Origin: Flavobacteriaceae bacterium GSB9
GTDB taxonomy: Bacteria > Bacteroidota > Bacteroidia > Flavobacteriales > Flavobacteriaceae
Direction of reading: 5' to 3'
Length of the DNA: 64,000 nucleotides
Assembly (NCBI GenBank): GCA_022749295.1
Contig: CP062007.1
Span: 2,170,001-2,234,000 of the forward strand
The notes under the pieces were generated by a model. That model did not search any database, was not told where the DNA came from, and worked only from the letters and a program-made list of their open reading frames with translations. Below are positions 40,732 through 50,252 of this stretch, piece by piece; the first letter of the stretch is position 1; each line of letters starts with the position of its first letter. The position numbers and the translations under genes were made by a program.

Positions 40732-41694
40732 TTATTTAACCCTTGTGTTTTCGCGTGGGTTGTCTACTTTATCTTTTCTATGCTTACGCATCTTATTTTT
40801 CGCGACTTTTCTTTTTTCCTGATCTGATGATTTCAAATACTGAATATAACCTCGGCCTTCAAATTGATAAACTGTTTCAGAGGCTGTGTGGAACAATTCT
40901 ATCTTTCCGTCATTTATAACGCTCAATTCAAAATATTCATTGCCCCATGAATCATAATCTAATGTTAAAGTTTTTAGGTATGCATCGCCTGTTATGTTTC
41001 CAACTCCATAAATACCCGTGTAATCCCAATACAGGTTATCAACGCCCAATCCGAAATCACTTTGGGAACTCCTAAAAGTGGAATCGTTTCCGCCCGCTAA
41101 GAACTGCAAATAATTTTCGTTATCAAATTCATTTAAAGCCCCATAATCGCTCGTATAAGTCTTTTCCCAGGCTTCATATTCTTGAAGGAAATAATGTATG
41201 TTATCGTAAAATACAAAATCGTAATCGAAATTACTGCGCTGATAGCCTTCCAAGAAATAAGATGTATCGTTGTTGGGGTTGTACAATTCTATGGTATTAT
41301 AATCGATTTCATAAACATCGAAGGTTGAAAACCCATCGATATCGTGGTAAACATCCAAAATCATATCATAAGCATCATACTCTCCAACGTCAATACCAAA
41401 ACCGTTCCCGTTATTGCCCAACCCCACAATATTATTATTGGCATAAACCACACCGTTCCTAAACGAAATAGTAAATGCTTTTTGTAAAAAAGGTGTTTCG
41501 CCATAACCTAAAGTTTGATTAATGTCTACATACCACAGCTCGTATGCACCCAGCAACTGATTTACAGAAATTCCGGGGTCTTCATAATCGTCTACTATTA
41601 TACGTTCTTCCACAACAACTTCTCTGTAACAAGATGTTAATAGAGTTGCAAATAAGGCAAAGCTTAAAAGTATTTTTATGGTCTTCATAATCAA
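40732..41694 (-). CDS. Lipoprotein of unknown function
   Basis: 320 aa; lipobox ALFATLLTSC at about 13-22. Very rich in Tyr/Asp/Asn (YEDPGISVNQLLGAYELWY, FYDNIHYFLQEYEAW). Ends in a long basic tail (KRKVAKNKMRKHRKDKVDNPRENTRVK), unusual for a lipoprotein. No domain recognised. The start could also be the second Met (position 41688). Confidence 0.7.
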   Translation of the reverse strand: MIMKTIKILLSFALFATLLTSCYREVVVEERIIVDDYEDPGISVNQLLGAYELWYVDINQTLGYGETPFLQKAFTISFRNGVVYANNNIVGLGNNGNGFGIDVGEYDAYDMILDVYHDIDGFSTFDVYEIDYNTIELYNPNNDTSYFLEGYQRSNFDYDFVFYDNIHYFLQEYEAWEKTYTSDYGALNEFDNENYLQFLAGGNDSTFRSSQSDFGLGVDNLYWDYTGIYGVGNITGDAYLKTLTLDYDSWGNEYFELSVINDGKIELFHTASETVYQFEGRGYIQYLKSSDQEKRKVAKNKMRKHRKDKVDNPRENTRVK

Positions 41695-41818
41695 ACGTTT
41701 TTTGGGTTTCTGTTAAAAGGGTTTCAAAACGCGTGCCAAAAACAAAAAGGTTATATTTTGTTATCTTAAAAAAGCGTAATATTTTGCGTATTTTTGAAAA
41801 GACAACATTTTTAATTTT

Positions 41819-42820
41819 ATGGATAAACCTTTAAAATACGCGGTATTTGGCGCGGGGAGTTGGGCAACGGCCATTGTAAAGATGCTTTGCGAAAACCTAG
41901 ATGAAATTGGTTGGTATATGCGTAGTGTTTACACCAAAGAACATCTTTTAAGAGAGCAGCATAACCCCAATTATTTAAGCTCGGTAGAGTTTCATTTAGA
42001 ACAGTTAAAACTAAGTAACGACATTAATGAAATAGCCGATTATGCCGATGTTTTAATATTTGTTATACCCTCTGCTTTCATCCACAATGAACTGGAAAAG
42101 CTAAACGTTGATATTTCCAACAAAATTATAGTATCGGCCGTTAAAGGTATTATGCCCGAGACGGGTTTGTTGGTGGGCGAACATTTCCATGATGCTTATA
42201 ATGTGCCTTACGACAATATAGCTGTTATTGCAGGCCCCTGCCATGCCGAAGAGGTAGCATTAGAACGTTTATCGTACCTTACCATTTCGTGTTCGGATGA
42301 AGCTAAAGCAAAGGCCATTGCAAAAAGCCTGAGCAGCGATTACATTAACACCAAAATAAGTGATGATATTATTGGCGTAGAATATGCCGTAATGCTAAAG
42401 AATATTTACGCCATTGCTGCTGGTATTGCCCACGGTTTGGGTTATGGCGATAATTTCCAGAGTGTACTTATGAGCAATTCCATTCGAGAAATGAAGCGTT
42501 TTATTAAAAAGGTACATAAAATGAAACGCAACATTAACAATTCGGCGTATTTGGGCGACCTGTTGGTTACAGGTTACTCGGTATTTTCACGAAATCGTAT
42601 GTTTGGAAATATGATTGGAAAAGGGTACACAGTAAAATCGGCTCAAATGGAAATGAGTATGGTGGCCGAAGGTTACTATGCCACTAAAAGTGCTCATTTG
42701 CTAAATCAAAAAAACAAAAAGAAAGCCAACACCCCCATTATAGAAGCTGTTTACGATATTCTATACGAAAACAAAAACCCGAAAAAGGTGTTTAAAAAAT
42801 TAACGGAAAAGTTGGATTGA
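41819..42820 (+). CDS. gpsA: Glycerol-3-phosphate dehydrogenase [NAD(P)+]
   Basis: 333 aa. Rossmann motif AVFGAGSWATAIVKML (about 8-23), then VSAVKGIMPETGLLV and IAVIAGPCHAEEV, and the substrate-side KNIYAIAAGIAHGLGYGDN and GDLLVTGYSVFSRN. Reduces DHAP to sn-glycerol 3-phosphate for phospholipids. Some residues differ from the E. coli enzyme, as usual in Bacteroidota. Confidence 0.93.
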   Translation: MDKPLKYAVFGAGSWATAIVKMLCENLDEIGWYMRSVYTKEHLLREQHNPNYLSSVEFHLEQLKLSNDINEIADYADVLIFVIPSAFIHNELEKLNVDISNKIIVSAVKGIMPETGLLVGEHFHDAYNVPYDNIAVIAGPCHAEEVALERLSYLTISCSDEAKAKAIAKSLSSDYINTKISDDIIGVEYAVMLKNIYAIAAGIAHGLGYGDNFQSVLMSNSIREMKRFIKKVHKMKRNINNSAYLGDLLVTGYSVFSRNRMFGNMIGKGYTVKSAQMEMSMVAEGYYATKSAHLLNQKNKKKANTPIIEAVYDILYENKNPKKVFKKLTEKLD

Positions 42821-42851
42821 TTCGTTTTTAACGACCATATAAATTGAGCTC

Positions 42852-43196
42852 ATGCGCGAAAACAGTCATATTAATTACGTTGAACTCAAAGCTAATGACC
42901 TTGAGAAAACGAAACAATTTTATTCTGAAGCCTTTGGCTGGACCTTTACTGACTATGGGCCAACATATATTGCTTTTTCGGACAGTGGCTTAGAAGGTGG
43001 CTTTGAAAAGACTGATAGCCCTGTTGTGAATGGTGCTCTGATTGTACTTTACCATGAAGACCTCAATACCATAAAAGACAAGATTATTAAAGCCAAAGGA
43101 ACCATTACAAAAGATGTTTTCTCTTTCCCAGGAGGGCGGAGGTTTCATTTTACAGACCCTTCAGGAAATGAATTGGCTGTTTGGTCTGACAGATAA
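42852..43196 (+). CDS. VOC-superfamily (glyoxalase/dioxygenase-like) protein
   Basis: 114 aa. Paired beta-alpha-beta modules: INYVELKANDLEKTKQFYSEAFGWTFTDYGPTYIAF and GALIVLYHEDLNTIKDKIIKAKGTI...FPGGRRFHFTDPSGNELAVW. The family's metal site is probably degenerate: the first module has no His at the usual place. Activity unknown. Confidence 0.85.
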   Translation: MRENSHINYVELKANDLEKTKQFYSEAFGWTFTDYGPTYIAFSDSGLEGGFEKTDSPVVNGALIVLYHEDLNTIKDKIIKAKGTITKDVFSFPGGRRFHFTDPSGNELAVWSDR

Positions 43197-43391
43197 AACC
43201 AAATAGCAGTAAGGCCATTATTCCAAAATCTAGACATACAGAGCCAGAAACAATTTGACCCTAGAATGTTTTATTTTAGATTTTTGTTGCATATTATTTT
43301 TTGTTAAATTAGTAGCCTATCCCAAATATAAATGGTAGGTATTTTTGTCGCCATTTAACTACCAATAATAAATTTCTAAAAGAATAAAAAA

Positions 43392-44342
43392 ATGGAAAAC
43401 AAGACTATTATAACTGTATTTGGGGCAACGGGAGCTCAAGGCGGCGGACTGGCAAGAGCTATCCTAAAAGATATTAACTCAAAATATAAAGTAAGAGCAG
43501 TAACCAGAGACCCTCAATCTGAAAAAGCAAAAGCTTTGTCACAAATGGGTGCGGAAGTAGTTGAAGCAGACCTTAACAACCCAAAAAGCATTAAAAAAGT
43601 ATTGAAAGGAGCAACAAGAGCTTACTTTGTCACTTTTTTCTGGGAACATTTTTCGGCTGAAAAGGAATATCAACAAATAAAAGATTTTATTGAAGTTGCT
43701 AAAGAATCTAATTTGGAACATATTGTTTGGTCAACTTTAGAGGATACTAGAAATTGGGTCCCATTGGATGACGAACGTATGCCTACCTTGCAAGGTCATT
43801 ACAAGGTTCCCCACTTTGATAGTAAAGGTGCAGCAGATAAACTGTTTAAAGAGGCAGGATTACCTGTTACATTTTTAAGAACCTCATTTTATTGGGACAA
43901 CTTCATCTATTTTGGGATGGGTCCACAAAAAGGAGAAGATGGCAATTATTATATAGCCTTTCCTATGGATACTAAAGCATTAGCGGGAATTGCTGCAGAA
44001 GATATTGGAAAATGTGCCTACGGGGTTTTCAAAAAAGGTGATAAATTAATTGGTGAAACTATTGGTATTGTTGGTGAAAAATTAACAGGAAATGAGATGG
44101 CCGCCAAACTATCAGATGCTCTCAATATTAATGTTATTTATAATAGCGTAAGTCCAGAAACCTATCGTAATTTTGACTTTCCCGGTGCTGATGACCTAGG
44201 TAATATGTTTCAGTTTAAAAGAGATTTCAATGATGATTTTAATGCTATTCGTGATGAAGCATTGTCAAAAGATTTGAACCCAGAGATACAAGATTTTGAC
44301 CAATGGCTCTCTAAGAATGGGGCACGCATACCTTTAACCTAA
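43392..44342 (+). CDS. NmrA-like NAD(P)-binding protein
   Basis: 316 aa. Rossmann motif TVFGATGAQGGGLARAIL at 9-26, then typical NmrA segments GAEVVEADLNNPKSIKKVLKGA and IVWSTLEDTRNW. The family senses redox state by NAD(P) and lacks the SDR Tyr-Lys catalytic pair, which is not evident here. No operon partner. Confidence 0.88.
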   Translation: MENKTIITVFGATGAQGGGLARAILKDINSKYKVRAVTRDPQSEKAKALSQMGAEVVEADLNNPKSIKKVLKGATRAYFVTFFWEHFSAEKEYQQIKDFIEVAKESNLEHIVWSTLEDTRNWVPLDDERMPTLQGHYKVPHFDSKGAADKLFKEAGLPVTFLRTSFYWDNFIYFGMGPQKGEDGNYYIAFPMDTKALAGIAAEDIGKCAYGVFKKGDKLIGETIGIVGEKLTGNEMAAKLSDALNINVIYNSVSPETYRNFDFPGADDLGNMFQFKRDFNDDFNAIRDEALSKDLNPEIQDFDQWLSKNGARIPLT

Positions 44343-44921
44343 TCATTTGATGAAATACATTAGCAATGATTCAACCTTTCTAAAGTTGAATTAAAAATAG
44401 TTTGCTCAAAGAAAAAACATTTGTATTAGTGAGAAACTTTCGGTTAATTTTGAGATGCTAAAAGTTAAAATGGCATATATTTCTTTTAAACAAGTTTTAT
44501 ATCGTTAATTGCTTATTTTAAGATAAACTGCCTTCTGTATGCTCTTCTAAATTTTCAAAACTTTGTATAGCAGTGGAATTGATAAATCTTTAGTTCCACT
44601 CCTAGTTTTAGAAGTTCATAGTATTATCGATTACTGTTCCAACATACCTGAAAAACAAGCCTTCTCTATTTAAGAGATGGCCTGTTTCATAAAGTTAGTT
44701 ATTAGTAAAATAACACATTACTTGATTTTACACCAAGACTAAACACATTATCACCTCCTAATAAAATAACATGTGCTTCCCCATCTGATATAATTTGAGC
44801 ATACGTGTTTTCACTTGAACCTTACATATAATCCCGAATAAATAAACATCTTACCTCAAACAACCAAAGTGGTATGTTTACTCCTAGCTTTTTGCATTTG
44901 GTTAATATTTGCTAACTGAGT
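44343..44921. other. 579-base gap; possible gene remnant
   Basis: No intact gene. On the minus strand, 44702-44821 is open and reads like protein (QIISDGEAHVILLGGDNVF ... VLFY, stop), so it may be the tail of a lost gene; the frame is closed upstream. Confidence 0.4.
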
Positions 44922-46007
44922 TTACTTAACTAATAAGAATTTAAATGTAACTGGTGTTTGAAGCGTTACAGATGTGTTTTGTGGGTTGTATAGTATTACC
45001 TGAACATTTGCTCTTCCATCTCCATCAATACTTTGTAAATAAACCGATAATATACATCCCTTTAAATCAACATTAGCAGAAGCAAGGAAAATATCTCCCA
45101 TTTCAAAAGGTTTACCCAATGGAGGCTCTACCTTTAAACTATTTGGAGAATACCATGCTGAATTTGCACCAATGGTTCCATTACTTCCAACGGGAATAGT
45201 AAAAGAGCCATCGGCACTAGTAGACACAGGAGGCGAACTAATGGTAATAGCACCTGGGGTATTTTCAATTACAACACCATCTCCAGCTGTAATGGTTGAC
45301 AAATTAAAATCATTTGTGGTACTATCACCAATTAAAATTTGACCGTCTGAAACTGATGATGCATCAAGGCCTGTTCCTCCATTTTCAACAGGCAGTATGT
45401 CTGTCACCTTAGTTGTTAAGTTTATAGTATTATCGGCAATATCCTCATTTAAAACTGTTTCATTTAAAATCTCTGAAGTTTCAACAGCCCCCTCTTGGAT
45501 ATCTTCGGCAAGGATTTCTTCATTTAGTATTTTCTGCGTAGTAATGGCATCATCAGCAATATCATCGGTATAAAAAGCATAAGGTACCGCCATAAACTTT
45601 TGGTTGCTTACCAGAGTATAATTACCGTCATTGTTGGTTGATATTTCCACTTTTAAGAACTGATCTGCATCAATCCATGGAATATCCAATAAACGTGTAT
45701 AAGTAGTGCTTAACACATCTCCTTTACCAATGACTAAACTAAACAAGCCATGTGCATCTGTTGTTGTGACATGAGTTTCTTCCCATTGGACCTCTCCATC
45801 TAGCCCTTTTGTAATAGTAAACCTAATTCCAATTTCTCTATTATAAAGGGGTTTCTCTTCTATATCCAGACCAACAATTTCCTGTGTTTCATCGTTAAGG
45901 GCTACGGCTTGATAGTAAATACCATCTAGATTACCAATTCTCTGTGCTGAAGCTAAATTAACAGCTATTATAAAAGCTACTACAAAAATATATTTAAGTT
46001 TTTTCAT
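44922..46007 (-). CDS. Secreted repeat protein with tail-fibre-like central region
   Basis: 361 aa. Signal peptide (ending NLASAQ). Residues 25-150 hold the domain GIYYQAVALND...EIGIRFTITKGLDGEVQWEETHVTTTDAHGLFSLVIGKG, found in many Bacteroidota secreted proteins. Then an Asp/Ile/Thr repeat region (ADDAITTQKILNEEILAEDIQEG) and a PVENGGTGLD motif like phage fibre proteins. Last gene of a minus-strand trio with the barrel and the T9SS-tail proteins. Adhesin-like by look; no proof. Confidence 0.75.
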   Translation of the reverse strand: MKKLKYIFVVAFIIAVNLASAQRIGNLDGIYYQAVALNDETQEIVGLDIEEKPLYNREIGIRFTITKGLDGEVQWEETHVTTTDAHGLFSLVIGKGDVLSTTYTRLLDIPWIDADQFLKVEISTNNDGNYTLVSNQKFMAVPYAFYTDDIADDAITTQKILNEEILAEDIQEGAVETSEILNETVLNEDIADNTINLTTKVTDILPVENGGTGLDASSVSDGQILIGDSTTNDFNLSTITAGDGVVIENTPGAITISSPPVSTSADGSFTIPVGSNGTIGANSAWYSPNSLKVEPPLGKPFEMGDIFLASANVDLKGCILSVYLQSIDGDGRANVQVILYNPQNTSVTLQTPVTFKFLLVK

Positions 46008-46030
46008 TACAATTGAATTAAAAGTTATTG

Positions 46031-46654
46031 CTACTCGGTTAAGTTAAAAGAAAGGCCTAATGTGACACCATAACTCCTGTTGGCCGACTTCTGTCCGGAA
46101 TCTTCTTCGATATTACTCAACCCATATAAGTATAATGCTTCAGCATATGCCGATACAAAATGGGAAATATTAAAGTTTACTCCAATATTCCCAATGATGC
46201 CAAAATCTGATTTCTTCAGTATGCCAGACTTCGTAATATTGAACTCCTCGTTGTTTAAAATCTGAGTACCCCGCAATAAATGGCCATAATATCCATTTAA
46301 AACGGCATAAGGACTGAACACTCTCCTTTTTAAAATGTAACCTCCTCCTATTTTGGCCTCAGCATACTCTAAACGCCAGGAATAATTCATACCATCATAA
46401 ACATAGTTAGCTCCACCATTTCTTTTTCCCAAACCTGCTTTAAAAATCACATTATTCCTAAAAGCATTTCGGTATCCTATACCATAAGCGCCTGTAAATA
46501 TGGATTGATAGTCTGAATTTTGCTTCATATTATCGCTATCAACAAATTTAAAAGTACTTACTAATTGGGAAGCCTCTATGGTAAAACTAGGCTCTTGTGC
46601 CTTGCTTGTATATGATATAAGTATTAGAGTTAATACTAGTATAATTCTTTTCAT
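46031..46654 (-). CDS. Outer membrane beta-barrel protein
   Basis: 207 aa. Signal peptide (MKRIILVLTLILISYTSKAQ) and alternating strands (GAYGIGYRNAFRNNVIFKAGLG, AKIGGGYILKRRVF, FGIIGNIGVNFNISHF) ending with YGVTLGLSFNLTE. It is the middle gene of the trio with 8- and 23-base gaps, so probably an outer membrane anchor or partner of the fibre-like protein. Confidence 0.82.
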   Translation of the reverse strand: MKRIILVLTLILISYTSKAQEPSFTIEASQLVSTFKFVDSDNMKQNSDYQSIFTGAYGIGYRNAFRNNVIFKAGLGKRNGGANYVYDGMNYSWRLEYAEAKIGGGYILKRRVFSPYAVLNGYYGHLLRGTQILNNEEFNITKSGILKKSDFGIIGNIGVNFNISHFVSAYAEALYLYGLSNIEEDSGQKSANRSYGVTLGLSFNLTE

Positions 46655-46662
46655 ATTAATGA

Positions 46663-47196
46663 TTATTTAGATATTATTAATTTACTAACGGATTGTTTAT
46701 TGTTGTCGTCTTGAATTTTTATAAGATATGTCCCCTTTGCCCAAGAGCTACAATTAATATTATACTCTTTAAGGTTTTGGACTTTTTGATCGTAAATGAT
46801 ATTTCCTTGTATGTTTGAAATAACGACATAAGCTTCTTTCAAAGTACTTTTACTATGTAGCGTAATACGGTATTGCGATGGGTTAGGAAATACTTTAACC
46901 TCTAAGGCTTCAAAATCAACTTGAACCACTTTTTCAATTTTATAGCTTACTGGCTGAAGAAACCCTTGCGCAACATTACTGTTTTTAACATTTTGAGTAT
47001 TGTAAGCTTGCCCTATTGTTTGAGCATAAGAAAGCCCTTCTTGTGATGATGTGGCTCCATAACTTGAAATACTTTGTCGTACTATTGTTTGTGAATAGCC
47101 ATTAAATGACACCAGCATAAGCACAACCCCTGCATTGAAAAGCCATGTTTTAAATTTTACTTTTACTAATAATGACTTAGTGTTTGGTTTTATCAT
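46663..47196 (-). CDS. Secreted protein with T9SS C-terminal sorting domain
   Basis: 177 aa. An N-terminal hydrophobic export helix after KVKFKTWLFNAG (about 17-35), a short variable region, then a type A sorting domain: VFPNPSQYRITLHS (about 102-115), AYVVISNIQGNIIYDQ, and the end GTYLIKIQDDNNKQSVSKLIISK. The small body suggests the protein is mainly a cargo-tail adaptor. First gene of the trio. Confidence 0.82.
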   Translation of the reverse strand: MIKPNTKSLLVKVKFKTWLFNAGVVLMLVSFNGYSQTIVRQSISSYGATSSQEGLSYAQTIGQAYNTQNVKNSNVAQGFLQPVSYKIEKVVQVDFEALEVKVFPNPSQYRITLHSKSTLKEAYVVISNIQGNIIYDQKVQNLKEYNINCSSWAKGTYLIKIQDDNNKQSVSKLIISK

Positions 47197-47628
47197 AGTT
47201 ACAAAATTTAAATTTTATTAATTAAAGAATCTTTTGGGATTTTTCCTGACCTCTAACTTGTTTGTATAGTTATATAAACAAGTTACCTTTTAAATTTCCT
47301 ACCCTCTATTCTAATTTTTTTAAATTTTTTCGTCGAAATGTAATACAATGCTATATTTTAATAATATCTACCTAACCTCAAGTAAGAAAAAGTAATTAAT
47401 CCACACAAAAAGCAAGATTGCACTTATTTTTAGGTTTTAAAATACCGATTATGGTATATAATTAACAGCGCAAATCAATTTTAACCTGAAGCAAATTCTC
47501 TCGAAACTTGCATTTAGCAAAAGTATATTTACTAACTTAGTCACTGAATAACAAAACATTACTAGCATATTGAAATCTGCCTCATCAATAAAATATTGCA
47601 GTCAAGTTTTACTTAAATTACATAATAT
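47197..47628. other. 432-base gap with operator-like inverted repeat
   Basis: No gene seen. An inverted repeat, AACTTGTTT (47255-47263) and AAACAAGTT (47276-47284), lies about 60 bases upstream of the minus-strand trio, in the place of an operator. Confidence 0.5.
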
Positions 47629-47916
47629 ATGGTCTTACAATTTGTCAAATTAAAATCTAGCCTTCCAGAAGAGGAACTAATTAGCAAAGCAAAAGAAAGA
47701 AAACCTGAGTTTAAAGCAATACCTGGACTTTTGCAGAAGTTTTATGTTAAAATGAAGGAAACAGGAAGTTACGGCGGCGTGTATATTTGGGACAACAAAG
47801 AGTCATTAATAGCCTTTAAAGATTCAGACTTAGCCAAAAGTATTCCGCAAGCCTATAAAGTGGTAGAGGAGCCCAATATTGAAATAATGAACATTTTATT
47901 TAAGCTAAGGGATTAA
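47629..47916 (+). CDS. Monooxygenase-like (ABM/YdhR-type) small protein
   Basis: 95 aa ferredoxin-like fold: VLQFVKLKSSLPEEELISKA (beta-alpha), LLQKFYVKMKETGSYGGVYIWDNKESLIAF (beta-beta-alpha) and a short C-terminal strand. This fits the YdhR/antibiotic-biosynthesis-monooxygenase group. It lies just ahead of the integrase-less cassette cluster and its 3' flank (CACAAC at 47927) may be a decayed cassette end. Function not predictable. Confidence 0.7.
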   Translation: MVLQFVKLKSSLPEEELISKAKERKPEFKAIPGLLQKFYVKMKETGSYGGVYIWDNKESLIAFKDSDLAKSIPQAYKVVEEPNIEIMNILFKLRD

Positions 47917-48001
47917 TAAAAATAAACACAACAGTGTGTTTATCCACTCGTTGGCTGTAATGCAGAAAACAAAATAATACCACTAATTGAAAACCAAAAA
48001 A

Positions 48002-48508
48002 ATGAAAAAATCAATTAAGAATCTTAATCGAATCAAAATACTACAGTTAATTATTTTACTGTTGTTTATTTCAGTAAGCTGTAATAATTCAGACAAGTCT
48101 AAAGAAAATGAAAGCGAAAAAATAGAGCAGGTTTTCAATTTAGATAAGGAAAAGAAAGAATTGCAAAAATCGTTTAAAGGAGTGAAAGAGGCTCTGGCTA
48201 AAAAAGACGCAAAAGCTGTTGCCAATTATTATACAGAAGACGGTGTATTTATGCCTCATAATAGCACAATTTTTACTGGTAGAGATAACATTGAGAAAGC
48301 GTTTGTTGGATTCATTGAAGGTGGATTTACTGAACTAAACGTTGAGTCAACCTGGGCCGAAGGTTGTGGAGAATATTTACTTGATACTGAAAAGTGGACT
48401 TTAAGCAATGGGCAAGACACTCTTATAGGAAAATCTTTAGTGATTTGGAAAAAAGAAGATGGTATTTGGAAAATGTATAAGGATATGATAAACACAGATT
48501 TACCATAA
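48002..48508 (+). CDS. SnoaL/DUF4440-like lipoprotein (cassette)
   Basis: 168 aa from the ATG giving MKKSIKNLNRI; a TTG 15 bases upstream is also possible. Lipobox LFISVSC. The domain (about 55-168: GVKEALAKKDAKAVANYYTEDGVFMPHNSTIFTGRDNIEKAF ... VIWKKEDGIWKMYKDMINTDLP) is the SnoaL-like fold, with an Asp/Trp-lined pocket. Substrate unknown. The following cassette's product carries a similar C-terminal domain. Confidence 0.8.
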   Translation: MKKSIKNLNRIKILQLIILLLFISVSCNNSDKSKENESEKIEQVFNLDKEKKELQKSFKGVKEALAKKDAKAVANYYTEDGVFMPHNSTIFTGRDNIEKAFVGFIEGGFTELNVESTWAEGCGEYLLDTEKWTLSNGQDTLIGKSLVIWKKEDGIWKMYKDMINTDLP

Positions 48509-48533
48509 CAAAAACCAGTTAAAAAAAAACTAA

Positions 48534-48660
48534 AGCCAACAATGACTACAAGTAATTGCTTTTGCTCGACTACTTTTGAAAATCCTCACGGATTTTCTAT
48601 CCGGTTTTTATTTGCTAAATTACGTGCTAAACCACGCAACAAACACGTTATACAAACACG
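48534..48660 (+). repeat. attC outside the island (subfamily I)
   Basis: Opens AAGCCAAC (complement of GTTGGCTG at 47950) and ends ACACG^TTGTGTGCC. The centre AAAATCCTCACGGATTTTCTATCCGG matches attC1/3/6 closely, including TTTGCTAAATTACGTG, which is also in attC6. Confidence 0.85.
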
Positions 48661-48707
48661 TTGTGTGCCATTAGTTAAAATTCGATTTATGACAAAATGA
48701 AAAATAT

Positions 48708-50129
48708 ATGAAATCATTCTTGATTGGGCTATTGCTCTTATGTACAAATTCCTTTGTTGGAAATGCCCAAATTGTAAAACTGAAATCTTCAAAAGGTTTT
48801 GTAGAAACGAATGATTATGTAAAACTCCATTACCAATTACTTGGTGAAGGAAAAGACACCATTGTAGTCGTCCATGGTGGAGGAACTTTTGGTTCGGCTT
48901 ACTTAATTCCTGACTTGAAACCTTTAGCAGCACATCATACGCTGTTGTTTTTCGATCAGGCTGGTGCAGGTTACTCCACCGTGGTAAAAGACACTATTAG
49001 ATATTCCATTGATAATACGATTGAAGACATTGAAGTCATAAGAAAACATTTCAACTTGAAAGAATTAAACCTTTTGGGTCATTCTACGGGTGGTTTAATC
49101 TGTGGTTATTATGCAACCAAATATCCTAGAAAAGTCAAATCAATGATACTCATGGCTCCTTTTCCAGCCGCAGCTGCCATGACAAATGGTTGGGTTAATA
49201 AGAATGACAGTCTAACAACACTTCTAAGAGAACAAAACAAAAAAATATATGAAAACAATCCAGCCGATACTACTAAAGCTTGTTGGGATTACTATTCACT
49301 TTGGATGAGAGGGTTTGCAGCTTCCTATGTAGAGGCTAGAAACATTTGGGGAAACATCTGCAACTGCAATCAGGCTAATTTAACAAACCCATTTAGTTAT
49401 TACAAGATGAAATCGATTGGCAACTGGGACATTACTTCTCAATTGGCAAATGTTAAAGCGAGGGTACTGCTATTAGTAGGAGACAATGACGCTATTCCTT
49501 TTGCTTCTTTTGAGCATTGGAATAACAGTTTGCCCAATAGTAGTTTGCTCAATTTCAAAGGTGCTGGTCATGTTCCGAATGCTGATAAGCCTGCTGCCTT
49601 TTTCTTAGCAGTTGAAACATTCTTACAAGACAAAACACCAGATGAATCAGTCATTGATGCTTCTGGAGCCGGAGTAGTATTACCTGACGATTTGAAAGAA
49701 TCCACTTATCTAAGAGCAAGAGCTACAGTTATTGAAGTAGAAAATGAGCTAGTTCGATTAGCGAACAATGCAGATTGGGACGGTGTGTCTAATCTTTATA
49801 TGAGTGATGGTGTTATTTATCCACCAGGAGCCCCACCCATCTTTGGCAGAAATGCAATTGCTACATTTTGGCGCACCGTATCCAAAAGGGGCATGCATTA
49901 TTTTCAGTTGCATTTAGTGGACTTAGAGGTTTCGGGTGCCTTACTAATTGCCCGTGGCAAATATGCCATGCGCGATCAACAAGATGAAATTCTTGACCTT
50001 GGTAAGTTTATAGCGATTTATAGAAGAGAAAATAACGAATGGCGATTGCACACAGATATATTTAACTCTAGTCTGGAGACACGTTCTCCATTAGAAGTAC
50101 CAGACTATTTGACATTGAAAAAGAAATAA
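48708..50129 (+). CDS. Secreted alpha/beta hydrolase fused to a SnoaL-like domain (cassette)
   Basis: 473 aa. Signal peptide (MKSFLIGLLLLCTNSFVGNAQ). Alpha/beta hydrolase core at about 35-305 with oxyanion motif VVHGGGTFGS, nucleophile S126 in GHSTGG, an Asp in VGDNDAIPF and a His in GAGHVPNADKP. A SnoaL/DUF4440 domain follows (about 345-465: ADWDGVSNLYMSDGVIYPPGAPPIFGRNAIATF). Unusually large for a cassette ORF. A hydrolase of unknown substrate acting outside the cytoplasm. Confidence 0.85.
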   Translation: MKSFLIGLLLLCTNSFVGNAQIVKLKSSKGFVETNDYVKLHYQLLGEGKDTIVVVHGGGTFGSAYLIPDLKPLAAHHTLLFFDQAGAGYSTVVKDTIRYSIDNTIEDIEVIRKHFNLKELNLLGHSTGGLICGYYATKYPRKVKSMILMAPFPAAAAMTNGWVNKNDSLTTLLREQNKKIYENNPADTTKACWDYYSLWMRGFAASYVEARNIWGNICNCNQANLTNPFSYYKMKSIGNWDITSQLANVKARVLLLVGDNDAIPFASFEHWNNSLPNSSLLNFKGAGHVPNADKPAAFFLAVETFLQDKTPDESVIDASGAGVVLPDDLKESTYLRARATVIEVENELVRLANNADWDGVSNLYMSDGVIYPPGAPPIFGRNAIATFWRTVSKRGMHYFQLHLVDLEVSGALLIARGKYAMRDQQDEILDLGKFIAIYRRENNEWRLHTDIFNSSLETRSPLEVPDYLTLKKK

Positions 50130-50171
50130 TATAACAAGTCCTAAGAGAAAAATATTGAAAACAAAGAAAAC

Positions 50172-50232
50172 GGCACCAACAAACCTATAAGCAATAGCGC
50201 CCTACGGGACGCTACTGCTCATAGGCGAGTCG
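50172..50232 (+). repeat. Short attC outside the island
   Basis: 61 bp from GGCACCAAC to AGTCG^TTGTGC. Arms CCTATAAGCA / TGCTCATAGG and AATAGCG / CGCTACT around CCCTACGGG. Similar in size to attC4 and different in sequence from the long subfamilies. Confidence 0.7.
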
Positions 50233-50252
50233 TTGTGCTTAATAAGAAACAA

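Noticed and set aside
47927-47950. attC before the SnoaL cassette
   Set aside because: Only 24 bases from CACAAC to G^TTGGCT; too short to fold as attC, so at best a scar.
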